This document shows positions 1 to 9,367 of a stretch of DNA of 58,061 nt, piece by piece. The notes under the pieces were generated by a model. That model ran no database searches. It was given only the letters and a program-made list of their open reading frames with translations, and had not been told where the DNA came from. The translations under genes were made by a program, and so were the position numbers. Each line of letters begins with the position of its first letter. Within the stretch, counting starts at the first letter, position 1. Source of the stretch: Pseudodesulfovibrio sp. (lineage in GTDB: Bacteria > Desulfobacterota > Desulfovibrionia > Desulfovibrionales > Desulfovibrionaceae); assembly GCF_028692895.1 (NCBI RefSeq), contig NZ_JAQUWN010000021.1, forward strand, positions 1 through 58,061, read 5' to 3'.

Positions 1-365
1 GCAACCCATTCGGCCAGCTTGCGGCAATCGAGACTGTCCGTTTTGTTCGTCGCGGCCACCGGACGCGGAATCCGGCTCGGCGCTGCGACGACGACGGGAA
101 TGCCCTCGGCCTCAAGCGCCCGAGCCAAGCCGAATCCCGTAGGTCCGGCCTCGTAGCAAACCGCGCCGAGCCGCACGGGCAGCGACAAAATGGTCCTGAC
201 CAAGGCGTGGTTGTCGGCAGGGCAGGTCCAATCCTTCACCATGCCGTCGGGCCTGAGAAGCCCTACGCTGTAGCTGCGTTTGTGGACGTCAACGCCGATC
301 CAAATCTCGTCACCACGAAAAGCTTCTACAAACCGATGGACTGATGATACCTTGAGCTTCGCCAT
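1..365 (-). CDS. IS110-family transposase, N-terminal part (runs off the window edge)
   Basis: Reading the minus strand from the ATG at 365 gives about 121 residues before the window ends. The product begins MAKLKVSSVHRF and carries the IS110 DEDD RuvC-like layout: WIGVDVHKRSY (first Asp, about residue 25), CYEAGPTGFGLARAL (Glu, about residue 73), and TNKTDSLDCRKLAEWV (Asp pair, about residue 108). IS110 enzymes catalyse site-preferring insertion with a DEDD nuclease domain and a C-terminal serine-motif domain; the latter lies beyond base 1. About 70 bases of noncoding end separate the start from an interrupted reductase gene. Family assignment is firm; subgroup and intactness cannot be judged from this fragment. 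Confidence 0.85.
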   Translation of the reverse strand, partial: MAKLKVSSVHRFVEAFRGDEIWIGVDVHKRSYSVGLLRPDGMVKDWTCPADNHALVRTILSLPVRLGAVCYEAGPTGFGLARALEAEGIPVVVAAPSRIPRPVAATNKTDSLDCRKLAEWV

Positions 366-429
366 GTCGGCCTCCCTTTCGTTTTGGTTTCACTGGTGTT
401 GTTACCAGCAAAACTCAGGAGTGCCGACA

Positions 430-731
430 TGGTATTTTTGCGCGTCATCGCGGTCTCCGCGCCGAAGTGGACCGGCGCGCCCAGGACGATGGCGTCGTAC
501 TTGTCGGGCCCGCGCAGGAGCGGGCTCAGGCCGTCCTTCATGGCGCGGACGCCGTATGACCGGCCGCCCGCGCGCTTGCCCCGGAAGCGGGAGGCGCACC
601 CCTTGTAGTCCAGGGAATAGAGGCGGATCGGGTCGGCGGTGGCCCGGGCGTCCTGCGCGCCTTCGCGGCAGGCCTCAAGCCGCGTTGCGGTGTTGTCCTT
701 TCTGCGCGGGCTGCCGTTGAAGAGCCCGATG
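430..731 (-). pseudogene. Remnant of a flavodoxin-like NADPH-dependent FMN reductase, cut by IS110
   Basis: The minus strand reads IGLFNGSPRRKDNTATRL, then YKGCASRFRGKRAGGRSYG, AMKDGLSPLL, and YDAIVLGAPVHFGAETAM. This is the N-terminal half of an iron-sulfur-flavoprotein-like FMN reductase (GSPRxxGNT phosphate loop). Similarity stops at about 437, where the IS110 end begins, so the 3' half is displaced or lost. No ATG stands at the expected start (the frame opens with an Ile codon after a GGGAG-like site). The Cys-rich loop usually seen in these proteins (CxxCxxC) has degenerated to CASRFRG. I therefore call it a pseudogene; the exact IS junction is approximate. Confidence 0.6.
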
Positions 732-821
732 TGCCTGGGGGGCTCCCGGTTACGGCTGGCGGGCGGGGGCGCGTCGGTTCCCGGCCCCGGAGGGGGAGAC
801 CGTATCACGCGAGGCGGTCGG

Positions 822-1574
822 CTACTTCGCGTCCTTCCCCGGCCCGTAGGTCCGCACGAACCACTGGATCTGGCGGCAGACGCCCATGAGCAGGTTGAAC
901 TCGTTGCGCTTGAGGTTGATCTTGGAGAAGAAGCGGCGCACCGGGAGCATCCAGTAGTCAGGGTTGTCGGACTTGAGGAAGTCGATGTCGAGCAGGGCCT
1001 CCTGCATGTTGGCGAAGAGGGCCTCCTGCTCCTTAACCGTGGTGGGCCGCTCCTCGGGCGGGCCGTCGGGCCGGAAGGGGGTCTCCAGCGACTTCTTGAA
1101 ACATTCGTAGAGGACCACCACCACGGCCTGGGCAAGGTTCAGCGACGTGCCCTCGCGGCTGGTGGGGATGGTCATCAGGCCGGAGCAGATGCTCGTCTCC
1201 TCGTTGGTCAGCCCCTTGTCCTCGGGCCCGAAGACCAGGGCCACCCTGCCGCCGGAGCGCAGCCGGTCGTCCACCACGCCCGCCAGGGTGGCCGGGCTCA
1301 TGATGCCCTTGCGCCAGCCGCCGGTGCGCGCCGTGGTGCCGAACACGGCGGTGCAGCCCGCCACGGCCTCGGCCAGGGTGTCGGTGATGCGCGCGCCTGC
1401 GAGGATGTGCTTGGCATGGACCGTGGCCAGGGGCAGGGCCTTGTCCAGGTCGAAGTTGTACGGGTCCACCAGGACCAGGTCGCTCACGCCCATGTTCAGG
1501 CAGGCGCGGGCCGCGCTGCCGATGTTTTCGGGGTACTTGGGCCTGAAAAGGACCACACGGAGATCGTCGAGCAT
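822..1574 (-). CDS. trmJ: TrmJ-like tRNA/rRNA 2'-O-methyltransferase (SPOUT family)
   Basis: The product is 250 residues from the ATG at 1574, preceded by GGGAGGT. It is a SPOUT methyltransferase of the TrmH/TrmJ group, expected to methylate a ribose 2'-OH in the tRNA anticodon loop using S-adenosylmethionine. Visible motifs are RPKYPENIGSAARACLNMG near the N-terminus (motif 1), VALVFGPEDKGLTNEE around residue 115 (motif 2), and PTSREGTSLNLAQAV around residue 140 (motif 3, the knotted SAM site). The C-terminal helical segment ending in LLMGVCRQIQWFVRTYG matches TrmJ rather than TrmH. Longer in-frame starts upstream lack a ribosome site. It stands alone on this strand. Substrate specificity (position 32 in E. 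coli TrmJ) is family knowledge, not visible here. Confidence 0.85.
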   Translation of the reverse strand: MLDDLRVVLFRPKYPENIGSAARACLNMGVSDLVLVDPYNFDLDKALPLATVHAKHILAGARITDTLAEAVAGCTAVFGTTARTGGWRKGIMSPATLAGVVDDRLRSGGRVALVFGPEDKGLTNEETSICSGLMTIPTSREGTSLNLAQAVVVVLYECFKKSLETPFRPDGPPEERPTTVKEQEALFANMQEALLDIDFLKSDNPDYWMLPVRRFFSKINLKRNEFNLLMGVCRQIQWFVRTYGPGKDAK

Positions 1575-1731
1575 GGCACCTCCCGGATGAATGGCTCGGT
1601 CCGGGGCCATGTAAGCCGGGCGGGCCCGGATGTCAAAGCGGACGGCGTCGTCGACGTCCTGGGTCGTCCGCGGCGATTGCGCGGCGGCGTTGCCGGACGG
1701 GGGATGCATGTCGCAACTTTTGCTACAAATG

Positions 1732-1745
1732 ATACAAAATTGTAT
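1732..1745. promoter_or_regulatory. 14-bp perfect palindrome in the AT-rich spacer before the TAXI gene
   Basis: ATACAAAATTGTAT is a perfect inverted repeat (ATACAA/TTGTAT with a two-base centre) within the 293-bp spacer between divergent trmJ and the TAXI receptor gene. It lies in the only AT-rich part of that spacer, so it may be an operator or part of a promoter. A second hairpin (GACCCC/GGGGC, about 1812-1831) sits nearer the TAXI start. No convincing -35/-10 pair could be placed. Confidence 0.3.
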
Positions 1746-1867
1746 TTCCGCTCTTTTCGTCCGTGGGGTGATCTGCTACTCCTTTCGACCCCGGCGAAAA
1801 TATCATGTCCGGGACCCCGCAAGTGGGGCATAGTGACCATGAACCACCAGCCCGCCAGGGAGGCCCC

Positions 1868-2911
1868 ATGAAACGGCTGCTGCAACTTTTCCCCGTCCTG
1901 CTTTTGGCCTGCGTCCTTGCCGCCCTGCCGGGCTGCTCCTCCGAGCCGTCGGGCAAACCGGGCAAGGAGGCGGGCGCCGCGAACGGGAAGGAGCAGCCGC
2001 GCAAGCGGTTCCTGGCCTTCGGCGGCGGCCCCACGGGCGGCACCTTCAACTTTTTCGCCAACAAGATCGCCAGTATCGTCTCCACCGCGGACGAGGGGCT
2101 GGACATCGCCCCGCGCGGCTCCGGCGGTTCGGCCGAAAACCTGCGCAGCCTGAACAAGAACGGCGTGGACATGGGCATCGTCTATTCCGGCGACGCCTTC
2201 CTGGGCCGGGAGGGCCGGCTGCCCGGCGACCCGGCGCACTACGACAAGGTCCGGGCCCTGGGCTTCCTCTACGGCGCGCCCGCGCAGCTCGTGGTGCGGG
2301 CGGATTCGGACATCCACGCCGTGCGCGACCTCACGGGCCGCAGCGTGGCCGTGGGCAACCCCGGCTCGGGCGCGGCCCTGGCCGCCGAGCGCTTCCTGCG
2401 CCATCTCGGGCTGTGGGACAAGATGAAGATCCGCCACCTGGGCTATTCCCAGGCCGCCCAGGACTTCGCGGACAAGCGCATCGACGCCTTCTGGGTCCTG
2501 GTGGGCTATCCCAACTCGGCGGTCATCGAGGCCGCGTCCATGACGCCCATCCGGCTGCTGGACCTGCACGCCGAGGCCAAGGCGTCGGGCTTTTACGGGC
2601 AGTACCCGTTCTACGTGGAGGTCGAGATTCCCGGAGGCTCCTACGCGGGCCAGGCCGACCCGGTGGATACCTTCCAGGACGCGGCCCTGTGGTGCGCCGG
2701 CGCGTCCCTGGACGAGGGCGTGGTCTATGACAGCCTGAAGGCCATCTATGCCGGAGCGGGCATCAAGGCCCTGGCCCAGGCCCACAAGGCCGCGCGGGAC
2801 ATGTCGGTCAAGGGCGGCCTCCGGTCCGTGTCCATCCCCCTGCATCCCGGCGCGGTCCGTTTCTGGCGTGAGCAGGGGCTGGCCGTCCCGGCCACCCTCC
2901 TGCCGCAATAG
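1868..2911 (+). CDS. TAXI-family TRAP transporter solute-binding lipoprotein
   Basis: The 347-residue product starts at the ATG at 1868 behind GGGAGG. The N-terminus MKRLLQLFPVLLLACVLAAL followed by PGCSS is a lipoprotein signal peptide with lipobox LPGC. Mature sequence shows TAXI hallmarks: GGGPTGGTFNFFANKIA (ligand loop), VDMGIVYSGDAFLG, and VRDLTGRSVAVGNPGSGAALAAERFLRHLG. TAXI proteins deliver carboxylates, often glutamate or related compounds, to a fused DctQM membrane component. No TRAP membrane subunit is within the window, so it is an orphan receptor here. The malic enzyme gene follows about 200 bp downstream and a second TAXI gene lies at 5.4 kb, which hints at C4-dicarboxylate use; that is inference. 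Confidence 0.85.
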   Translation: MKRLLQLFPVLLLACVLAALPGCSSEPSGKPGKEAGAANGKEQPRKRFLAFGGGPTGGTFNFFANKIASIVSTADEGLDIAPRGSGGSAENLRSLNKNGVDMGIVYSGDAFLGREGRLPGDPAHYDKVRALGFLYGAPAQLVVRADSDIHAVRDLTGRSVAVGNPGSGAALAAERFLRHLGLWDKMKIRHLGYSQAAQDFADKRIDAFWVLVGYPNSAVIEAASMTPIRLLDLHAEAKASGFYGQYPFYVEVEIPGGSYAGQADPVDTFQDAALWCAGASLDEGVVYDSLKAIYAGAGIKALAQAHKAARDMSVKGGLRSVSIPLHPGAVRFWREQGLAVPATLLPQ

Positions 2912-3031
2912 GAGGCCCCCGGCGCGGGACGGGCCAACTGGGCCGCCCACGCAACCTCCTGATTTGACTGGACGCTCAACCAGCGGGGCGAAAATAGCCG
3001 GAACTACTTGGCGTGCAAGGATAAAATCTGC

Positions 3032-3061
3032 TTGACGCAAAAGGAAAATCCCTCGTACCAC
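3032..3061 (+). promoter_or_regulatory. Candidate sigma-70 promoter of the malic enzyme gene
   Basis: TTGACG at 3032-3037 is a near-consensus -35; an 18-base spacer leads to TACCAC at 3056-3061, a weak -10. It lies 54 bp before the malic enzyme ATG in the intergenic region following the TAXI gene. The -10 is poor, so the exact placement is uncertain. Confidence 0.4.
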
Positions 3062-3115
3062 TAAGGTTCGAACAGTTGCGGTCATTCCAACCAAATCACA
3101 CCAGGGAGGCCTGTC

Positions 3116-4432
<1,317 letters not shown>

Positions 4433-4456
4433 GCGCGACCGCCCGGACGACATCAC

Positions 4457-4489
4457 GGGGGGCCGGACGATAGTCCTGCCCCCCTTTTT
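4457..4489 (+). terminator. Rho-independent terminator after malic enzyme
   Basis: GGGGGGC (4457-4463) pairs with GCCCCCC (4478-4484) and is followed directly by TTTTT (4485-4489). It begins 25 bp after the malic enzyme stop codon. Confidence 0.8.
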
Positions 4490-4599
4490 CATGCCCGGCC
4501 GGAAAGGCGGAACGGGATTTTCCCCTGTACGGCCAGGCTTTACAAGTTGCGCGAACCGCGCCAAAGTGCGGGAATCGACAACCCCCATCCGGAGTGCCC

Positions 4600-5373
4600 A
4601 TGAAGACCGTCAAGACCGCCTTCGCCTGTCTGCTGTTCCTGGCCGTGCTGGCCGTCCCGCTCACCTTTTCCATGCCCGAGATCGGCGGGGCGCTGAAGGC
4701 CGCCGCCCGCGCGGGAGACCCGGCGGCTCAGTACGCCCTGGCCCGCCAGTACTTCAAGGGCGGAGAGGGCATGCCGCGCGACCTGGGCAAGGCCGTGGAG
4801 TGGCTGGAGCGCGCGGCCGGGCAGGGCCAGCCCGAGGCCGAGTTCACCCTGGGCGTCCTGCTCCTGGGCGGCCAGGGCGTGGCCCGGGACGAGGCCAGGG
4901 GCGTAGGGCTCATCGAGGCCGCGGCCGAGGCGGACGTAGCCCAGGCCCAGGGCGTGCTGGCCATGCTCTACGGCAAGGGCATCGGCGTGCAAAAGGACGC
5001 CAAGATTTCCCTCTCCTGGCTTCGGCGGGCGGCGGACAACGGCGACGCCCCGAGCCGCCTGAACCTGGGAGTGCTCTACCTGACCGGCGACTTCCTGGCC
5101 CGCGACGCGGCCGAGGCCCGGCGGCTCTTCGGGCTGGCGGCGGACCAGGGCAACTTCGAGGCCATGGTCCTGCTGGGCGAGATGCAGATGACCGGTACGG
5201 GCGGGGAAAAGGACCGGGTGGAGGCCTGCAAGTGGTTCGCCATCGCGGCCGGGCAGGGCGTGCCGAAGGCCGGATACTTGCTCGGGCAGGTCACCCGGAC
5301 CATGACCTCGGCCCAGAAGGGCGAGGCGGCCGACCGCGCCAACCGGTGGCTGACCGGCCTCAAGGGCAGGTAG
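4600..5373 (+). CDS. Sel1-repeat (SLR) protein with N-terminal signal/anchor
   Basis: The product is 257 residues from ATG 4600 (GGAG upstream; a GTG at 4594 would overlap that site). The hydrophobic N-terminus AFACLLFLAVLAVPLTF is a signal peptide or anchor. The rest is a run of about six Sel1-like repeats, for example ALARQYFKGGEGMPRDLGK, LGVLLLGGQGVARDEARG, LAMLYGKGIGVQKDAK, LGVLYLTGDFLARDAAE and LGEMQMTGTGGEKDRVE. Each forms an antiparallel alpha-helix pair used as a protein-interaction scaffold. It is probably periplasmic. The second TAXI-like gene starts only 8 bp after its stop, so the two are very likely co-transcribed. Partner and function are unknown. Confidence 0.85.
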   Translation: MKTVKTAFACLLFLAVLAVPLTFSMPEIGGALKAAARAGDPAAQYALARQYFKGGEGMPRDLGKAVEWLERAAGQGQPEAEFTLGVLLLGGQGVARDEARGVGLIEAAAEADVAQAQGVLAMLYGKGIGVQKDAKISLSWLRRAADNGDAPSRLNLGVLYLTGDFLARDAAEARRLFGLAADQGNFEAMVLLGEMQMTGTGGEKDRVEACKWFAIAAGQGVPKAGYLLGQVTRTMTSAQKGEAADRANRWLTGLKGR

Positions 5374-5380
5374 GGCGGAC

Positions 5381-6697
5381 ATGCTGCTCAGATATCTCAA
5401 ATCCCATTTCGTCATGTCCCTGGCGGTCTACGGCGGGGCCGCCGCCGTCCTGGCCGGGGCGCTTTGGCTTGCCTGGCAGTATGTGGAGCCCGCGCCGCCC
5501 TCCACCGTGACCATCGCGGCGGGCGGGCGCAACGGGGCGTACTTCAAGTACGCGACCCGCTACGCCGAGTTCTTCGCCAGGGAGGGCATCACCCTGAAGA
5601 TCCTGGAGACCAAGGGGTCCATGGACAACCTGGGGCGCATGGCCACCCCGGACTCCGGGGTGGACGCCGCCTTCATGCAGGGGGGCATCGCCGCCCCGGC
5701 CGAGTACCCGGACCTGCGCAGCCTGGGCTCGCTGTACTTCGAGCCGATCTGGATATTCTATCGCAAGGGGCTCAAGGTGGCGAACCTCTTCGAGCTCGAG
5801 AAGCTGCGGGTGGCCATCGGCCCGGCGGGCAGCGGCACCAACCACGTCATCCGCCGCCTCCTGCGCCAGAACGGCGTGACCGAGGAGAACTCCCGGTTCG
5901 TGGAGGAGGACACCGACGCCTCCGTGCCCGCCCTGCTCACGGGGCGGCTGGACGTGCTCTTCGTGGTGGCGGGCGTCCAGTCGCGGGTCATCGAGACCCT
6001 GAGCCGCGAGGGCGCGCGGGTCGAACTCCTTTCCCTGGGCCGGGCCGAGGCCTATGCCCGGTCCCACCACTTCCTGTCGCGGCTCGTGCTGCCCCGGGGG
6101 GCCATCAACCTGGCCGAGGACCTGCCCCGCCACGACGTGAACCTGCTCGCGCCCACGGCCAACCTGGTGGTGCGCGACGGGCTGCACCCGGCCATCGAAT
6201 ACCTCTTCCTGCTGGCCGCGCGGGAGATTCACCGCGAGGGCGACATCTTCGCCCAGCCCGGCGCGTTTCCCAAGACCGACGGGCTGCTCTTCCCCCTGAC
6301 CGGCGAGGCGGAGAACTTCTACAAGAAGGGTCCGCCCCTGCTCATGCGATGGCTGCCCTACACCCTGGCCGTGAACCTGGAGCGGCTCAAGATCCTGCTC
6401 ATCCCGCTGCTGACCCTGCTTTTCCCGCTCTTCAAGGTCACGCCGCCCGCCTTCCGCTGGCAGATTCGCCGCCGCATCCTCAAGTGGTACAAGCGGCTCA
6501 AGAAGCTGGACCTCGAAGCCTACGAGGCGGATACCCGGGACAAGGCCGAAGCCCTGCTGGCCCGGCTGGAGGAGATGGACAAGCTGGTCCTGGAGACCTC
6601 GGTCCCTCTGTCCTACGCCGACGCCATCTACTCCCTGCGCATCCACATCAACTACATCCGCTCCCGGGTCGAGGCGAAGCTGGCGGCGCTGAAGTAG
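5381..6697 (+). CDS. Membrane-anchored TAXI-family solute receptor-like protein
   Basis: The product is 438 residues. An N-terminal transmembrane anchor (about residues 9-33, SLAVYGGAAAVLAGALWLAW) replaces the cleavable signal of ordinary TAXI receptors. The receptor domain shows AAGGRNGAYFKYATRYAEFF, a conserved DAAFMQGG, and VAIGPAGSGTNHVIRRLL. A second hydrophobic segment follows near residues 330-348 (ILLIPLLTLLFPLF). The tail to the C-terminus is charged and partly coiled coil (RLKKLDLEAYEADTRDKAEA). Such long, double-anchored TAXI proteins without cognate permeases suggest a sensing or scaffolding role rather than transport; that is inference. It is tightly coupled to the Sel1 gene upstream and followed by a strong bidirectional terminator. 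Confidence 0.8.
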   Translation: MLLRYLKSHFVMSLAVYGGAAAVLAGALWLAWQYVEPAPPSTVTIAAGGRNGAYFKYATRYAEFFAREGITLKILETKGSMDNLGRMATPDSGVDAAFMQGGIAAPAEYPDLRSLGSLYFEPIWIFYRKGLKVANLFELEKLRVAIGPAGSGTNHVIRRLLRQNGVTEENSRFVEEDTDASVPALLTGRLDVLFVVAGVQSRVIETLSREGARVELLSLGRAEAYARSHHFLSRLVLPRGAINLAEDLPRHDVNLLAPTANLVVRDGLHPAIEYLFLLAAREIHREGDIFAQPGAFPKTDGLLFPLTGEAENFYKKGPPLLMRWLPYTLAVNLERLKILLIPLLTLLFPLFKVTPPAFRWQIRRRILKWYKRLKKLDLEAYEADTRDKAEALLARLEEMDKLVLETSVPLSYADAIYSLRIHINYIRSRVEAKLAALK

Positions 6698-6719
6698 CGG
6701 ACCGGCCGACGCAAGAAAA

Positions 6720-6756
6720 GACGCCGGGCGGCAACTCCGCCCGGCGTCTTCTTTTT
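6720..6756. terminator. Bidirectional terminator between TAXI-like gene and nfnB
   Basis: GACGCCGGGCGG (6720-6731) and CCGCCCGGCGTC (6737-6748) form a perfect 12-bp stem with a CAACT loop, followed by TTCTTTTTT on the plus strand. An A-rich stretch (AAGAAAAG) on the left gives a T-rich tail on the minus strand. It serves two convergent genes. Confidence 0.85.
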
Positions 6757-6773
6757 TACGTGGAAAGGGACGG

Positions 6774-8189
6774 CTAGAGCAGCCGCTTCGCGATCTCGGC
6801 GGCGGCCCGGCGGCCCGCGCCCATGGCCGAGATGACCGTGGCCGCGCCGGTGACGATGTCCCCGCCCGCGAACACGTTGGGGATGGACGTTTCGCAGGTC
6901 TCGGGATCGGCGGCGATGTAGCCCCACCTGGTCAGTTCGAGCTCCGGCGTGGCCTCCAGCAGGATGGGGTTGGGCCGGGTGCCCACGGCGATGATCGCCA
7001 TGTCGCATTTGAGCTGCTCGGTCTCGCCCTCGATGCAGACCGGGGCGCAGCGGCCGGAATCGTCCGGCTCGCCCAGGCGCATCTTCTGCACGGTCATGGC
7101 CTTGAGGCGGCCCTGGTTGTCGCCGTGGAAGAGGACAGGGCCGCACAGGCAGCTCAGCCGCACGCCCTCCTCGACGGCGTGGGTGATCTCCTCCTTGCGC
7201 GCGGGCATTTCCTCCTCGGTGCGGCGGTAGACGATGGTCACGCTCTTCGCGTCCATGCGCAGGGCCGTGCGCGCCGCGTCCATGGCCACGTTGCCCGCGC
7301 CCAGGACCACCACGTGGCGGCCCCGGTAAGCCGGGGTGTCGTGGTTCGGGAAATCATAGGCCCGGCCCAGGTTCACCCGTGTCAGGTACTCGTTGGCCGA
7401 GAACACGCCCACCAGGTTCTCGCCCGGCACGCCCAGGAAGCGCGGCAGCCCCGCGCCCACGCCGACGAACACGGCGTCGTACCCCTGCTCGAACAGGTCC
7501 TGGATGGTGATGGTCCGGCCGCCCACCCAGTTGGTGTGGAAGGTCACGCCGAGCTTCTTGAGCCCGTCGATCTCGCGGGCGACCACGGTCTTGGGCAGCC
7601 GGAACTCCGGGATGCCGTAGATGAGCACGCCGCCCGGCTCGTGCAGGGCCTCGTAGACGTCCACCTTGAGTCCGCGCCCGGCCAGGTAGCCCGCCACGGT
7701 CAGGGACGCGGGGCCCGAGCCGATGCACGCGACCTTGCGGTCCGCGCGGGTCAGGGCGCAGGTGTCCAGGTCGGTGACCTCCTCGCAGGCGGACTCGGCC
7801 ATGAAGGCGTCGGCCACGTAGCGCTCCAGGCGGCCGATGGCCACGGGCTCGTGCTTCTTGCCGAGTACGCACATGCCCTCGCACTGGTTCTCCTGCGGGC
7901 AGACCCGGCCGCACACGGCGGGCAGGGAGTTGGTCTTGCGGATGATGTCGTAGGCCCCGTGCAGGTCGTCGTCCACCAGCGCGCCGATGAATCCCTTGAT
8001 GTCGATGTTCACCGGACAGCCCTCCCGGCACAGGGGCTTCTTGCACTGGAGGCAGCGCTCGGCCTCGATCAGGGCCTGCTCGCGGGAATAGCCCAGGGCC
8101 ACCTCGCCGAAATTATGGGCGCGCTCGGCCGCCTCCTGGTGCGGCATGGGCGTGCGGCCGCGGACCTTCTTGCTTTTCTTATCGGCCAT
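6774..8189 (-). CDS. nfnB: NfnB-type large subunit (NADPH / ferredoxin flavin oxidoreductase; GltD-like)
   Basis: The product is 471 residues from ATG 8189. The N-terminus has the double 4Fe-4S cysteine pattern of the GltD/DPYD family (CLQCKKPLCREGCPV, then CGRVCPQENQCEGMC). FAD binding is by ACIGSGPASLTVAGYLAGRG and the NADPH site by VVVLGAGNVAMDAARTAL, with the C-terminal FAGGDIVTGAATVISAMGAG closing the FAD site. Its start overlaps the end of the upstream nfnA gene by 11 bp, the arrangement of NfnAB (electron-bifurcating transhydrogenase coupling NADH, NADPH and ferredoxin). A sulfide dehydrogenase (SudAB) annotation is the alternative, because the families are homologous; the reaction is inferred from pairing. 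Confidence 0.85.
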   Translation of the reverse strand: MADKKSKKVRGRTPMPHQEAAERAHNFGEVALGYSREQALIEAERCLQCKKPLCREGCPVNIDIKGFIGALVDDDLHGAYDIIRKTNSLPAVCGRVCPQENQCEGMCVLGKKHEPVAIGRLERYVADAFMAESACEEVTDLDTCALTRADRKVACIGSGPASLTVAGYLAGRGLKVDVYEALHEPGGVLIYGIPEFRLPKTVVAREIDGLKKLGVTFHTNWVGGRTITIQDLFEQGYDAVFVGVGAGLPRFLGVPGENLVGVFSANEYLTRVNLGRAYDFPNHDTPAYRGRHVVVLGAGNVAMDAARTALRMDAKSVTIVYRRTEEEMPARKEEITHAVEEGVRLSCLCGPVLFHGDNQGRLKAMTVQKMRLGEPDDSGRCAPVCIEGETEQLKCDMAIIAVGTRPNPILLEATPELELTRWGYIAADPETCETSIPNVFAGGDIVTGAATVISAMGAGRRAAAEIAKRLL

Positions 8190-9027
8190 GGCACTGACAC
8201 TCCTGCGAGAATTTTTCCATCGATTCCTCCTCCTGCTCCCTGAACTGCCACAGCCGCGTCCGAAGTTCGGCGAAGTCCACCTTGTGGCCGTCGAACTCCG
8301 GGCCGTCCACGCAGGCGAACAGGGTCTTGCCGCCCACGGTGCAGCGGCACGCACCGCACATGCCGATGCCGTCCACCATGATCGAGTTGAGCGACACGGT
8401 GGTCTTGACCTTGAAGGGCAGGGTGACGCGGCAAACGGCCTCCATCATCGGCACCGGGCCTATGGCCACCACCTCGGCGATCTCGTCCTCGGTCTCCAGG
8501 ATCTCCTGCAGGACCTCGGTGACGAATCCCTTGTGCCCCTCGCTGCCGTCGTCGGTGGCGATGCGCAGCTCCGGGCAGAAGGAGGAAAGCTCGCTGCAGA
8601 AGAGCAGCAGGTTCTTGGAACGCGCGCCCACGATGGCGATGACGCGGTTGCCCGCCTCCACGTGCCCCTTGGCGATGTGGTGCATGGCCGCGATGCCCGT
8701 GCCGCCGCCCACGCAGACCACGGTGCCGGACTTCTCGATGTGGGTGGGCCGTCCCAGCGGGCCGCAGACGTCCAGGAACTCCCCGCCCTCCTTCAGGGTG
8801 TTCATCTCGGCCGTGGTCTTGCCCACGACCAGGTAGACGATGGTGACGGTGCCCGCTTCCCTGTCGCAGTCCGCGATGGTCAGGGGGATGCGCTCCCCGG
8901 TCTCGGAGACGCGCAGCATGACGAAGTTGCCGGGCTTGGCCTTCTTGGCGACCTGCGGAGCCTCGATGACCATCATCGTGGTCTGGCCCGGAATCAGCTC
9001 CGCTTTCTTGACGATCTTGTAACCCAT
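8179..9027 (-). CDS. nfnA: NfnA-type small subunit (FAD / 2Fe-2S, NADH-side)
   Basis: The product is 282 residues. It is homologous to PyrK/ferredoxin-NADP reductase: an FAD-binding barrel with GERIPLTIAD, then a NAD-binding domain with VVCVGGGTGIAAMHHIA, and a C-terminal 2Fe-2S segment, MVDGIGMCGACRCTVGG followed by FACVDGPEFDG, which supplies four cysteines. It is the electron-accepting partner of the GltD-like protein that follows with an 11-bp overlap. The pair is expected to couple NADH, ferredoxin and NADPH in the cytoplasm. A good promoter lies at 9145-9174 on the same strand. Confidence 0.85.
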   Translation of the reverse strand: MGYKIVKKAELIPGQTTMMVIEAPQVAKKAKPGNFVMLRVSETGERIPLTIADCDREAGTVTIVYLVVGKTTAEMNTLKEGGEFLDVCGPLGRPTHIEKSGTVVCVGGGTGIAAMHHIAKGHVEAGNRVIAIVGARSKNLLLFCSELSSFCPELRIATDDGSEGHKGFVTEVLQEILETEDEIAEVVAIGPVPMMEAVCRVTLPFKVKTTVSLNSIMVDGIGMCGACRCTVGGKTLFACVDGPEFDGHKVDFAELRTRLWQFREQEEESMEKFSQECQCHGR

Positions 9028-9144
9028 CGGAATCCTCCGCCGTCCGGGTCCGGGCGCGCGGCCGGTCCGGGCGGCCTCTCATTGAAGTGTTCGGACGCTC
9101 TCTCCCCCTCGGATGCCGAAAGAAATTCGGCGACAGGGCCTTAG

Positions 9145-9174
9145 GTAGTAGCCCGCCGGGGCGGGGCTTGTCAA
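9145..9174 (-). promoter_or_regulatory. Promoter of nfnAB
   Basis: On the minus strand a consensus TTGACA (9174-9169) is followed after 18 bases by TACTAC (9150-9145). The -35 is perfect and the -10 moderate. Transcription would start near 9137, leaving a leader of about 110 nt before the nfnA ATG at 9027. Confidence 0.6.
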
Positions 9175-9219
9175 AAGGGATGAAGATGCGTAGGGTATTA
9201 AACGGACTGAATGACCGAA

Positions 9220-9328
9220 GTTGCCAATTCCCACGGACGGGAAGCGGAAAACCACGGGTCCCTCTGGAGTGATCGAGACGCAAGTCTCAGGGACGGCCGG
9301 GCTGCACGATGCGCCACGGCCCTTTTTT
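9220..9328 (+). promoter_or_regulatory. GEMM-like (c-di-GMP-I family) riboswitch candidate with terminator platform
   Basis: The leader folds as nested hairpins: TTCCC/GGGAA (9228-9232/9239-9243), then CCACGGGTCCCT opening an arm closed by AGGGAC (9289-9294), with an inner GAGAC-GCAA-GTCTC GNRA hairpin (9275-9288), then GGCCGGGCTGC. The order (hairpin, GGGA, then CCACGGGTC, arm, GCCGGGxTGC) resembles the c-di-GMP-I aptamer. Directly overlapping its 3' end, GGCCG (9295-9299) can instead pair with CGGCC (9317-9321) ahead of CTTTTTT, a classical terminator expression platform. An extra GCCCTTTTTT/AAAAAAGGGC repeat spans 9319-9342. The usual GGCAAACC 5' strand is not clear, so the class is tentative. 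The controlled gene would be the one at 9368. Confidence 0.5.
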
Positions 9329-9367
9329 ATGCAAAAAAGGGCGGGCGACACCATGTGGGGAGGACGC

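Noticed and set aside
8179-8189. GCCGATAA on the minus strand at the nfnB start as a sigma-28 -10
   Set aside because: It is simply the codons for the Ala-Asp-Lys start; no TAAA lies 15 bases upstream.
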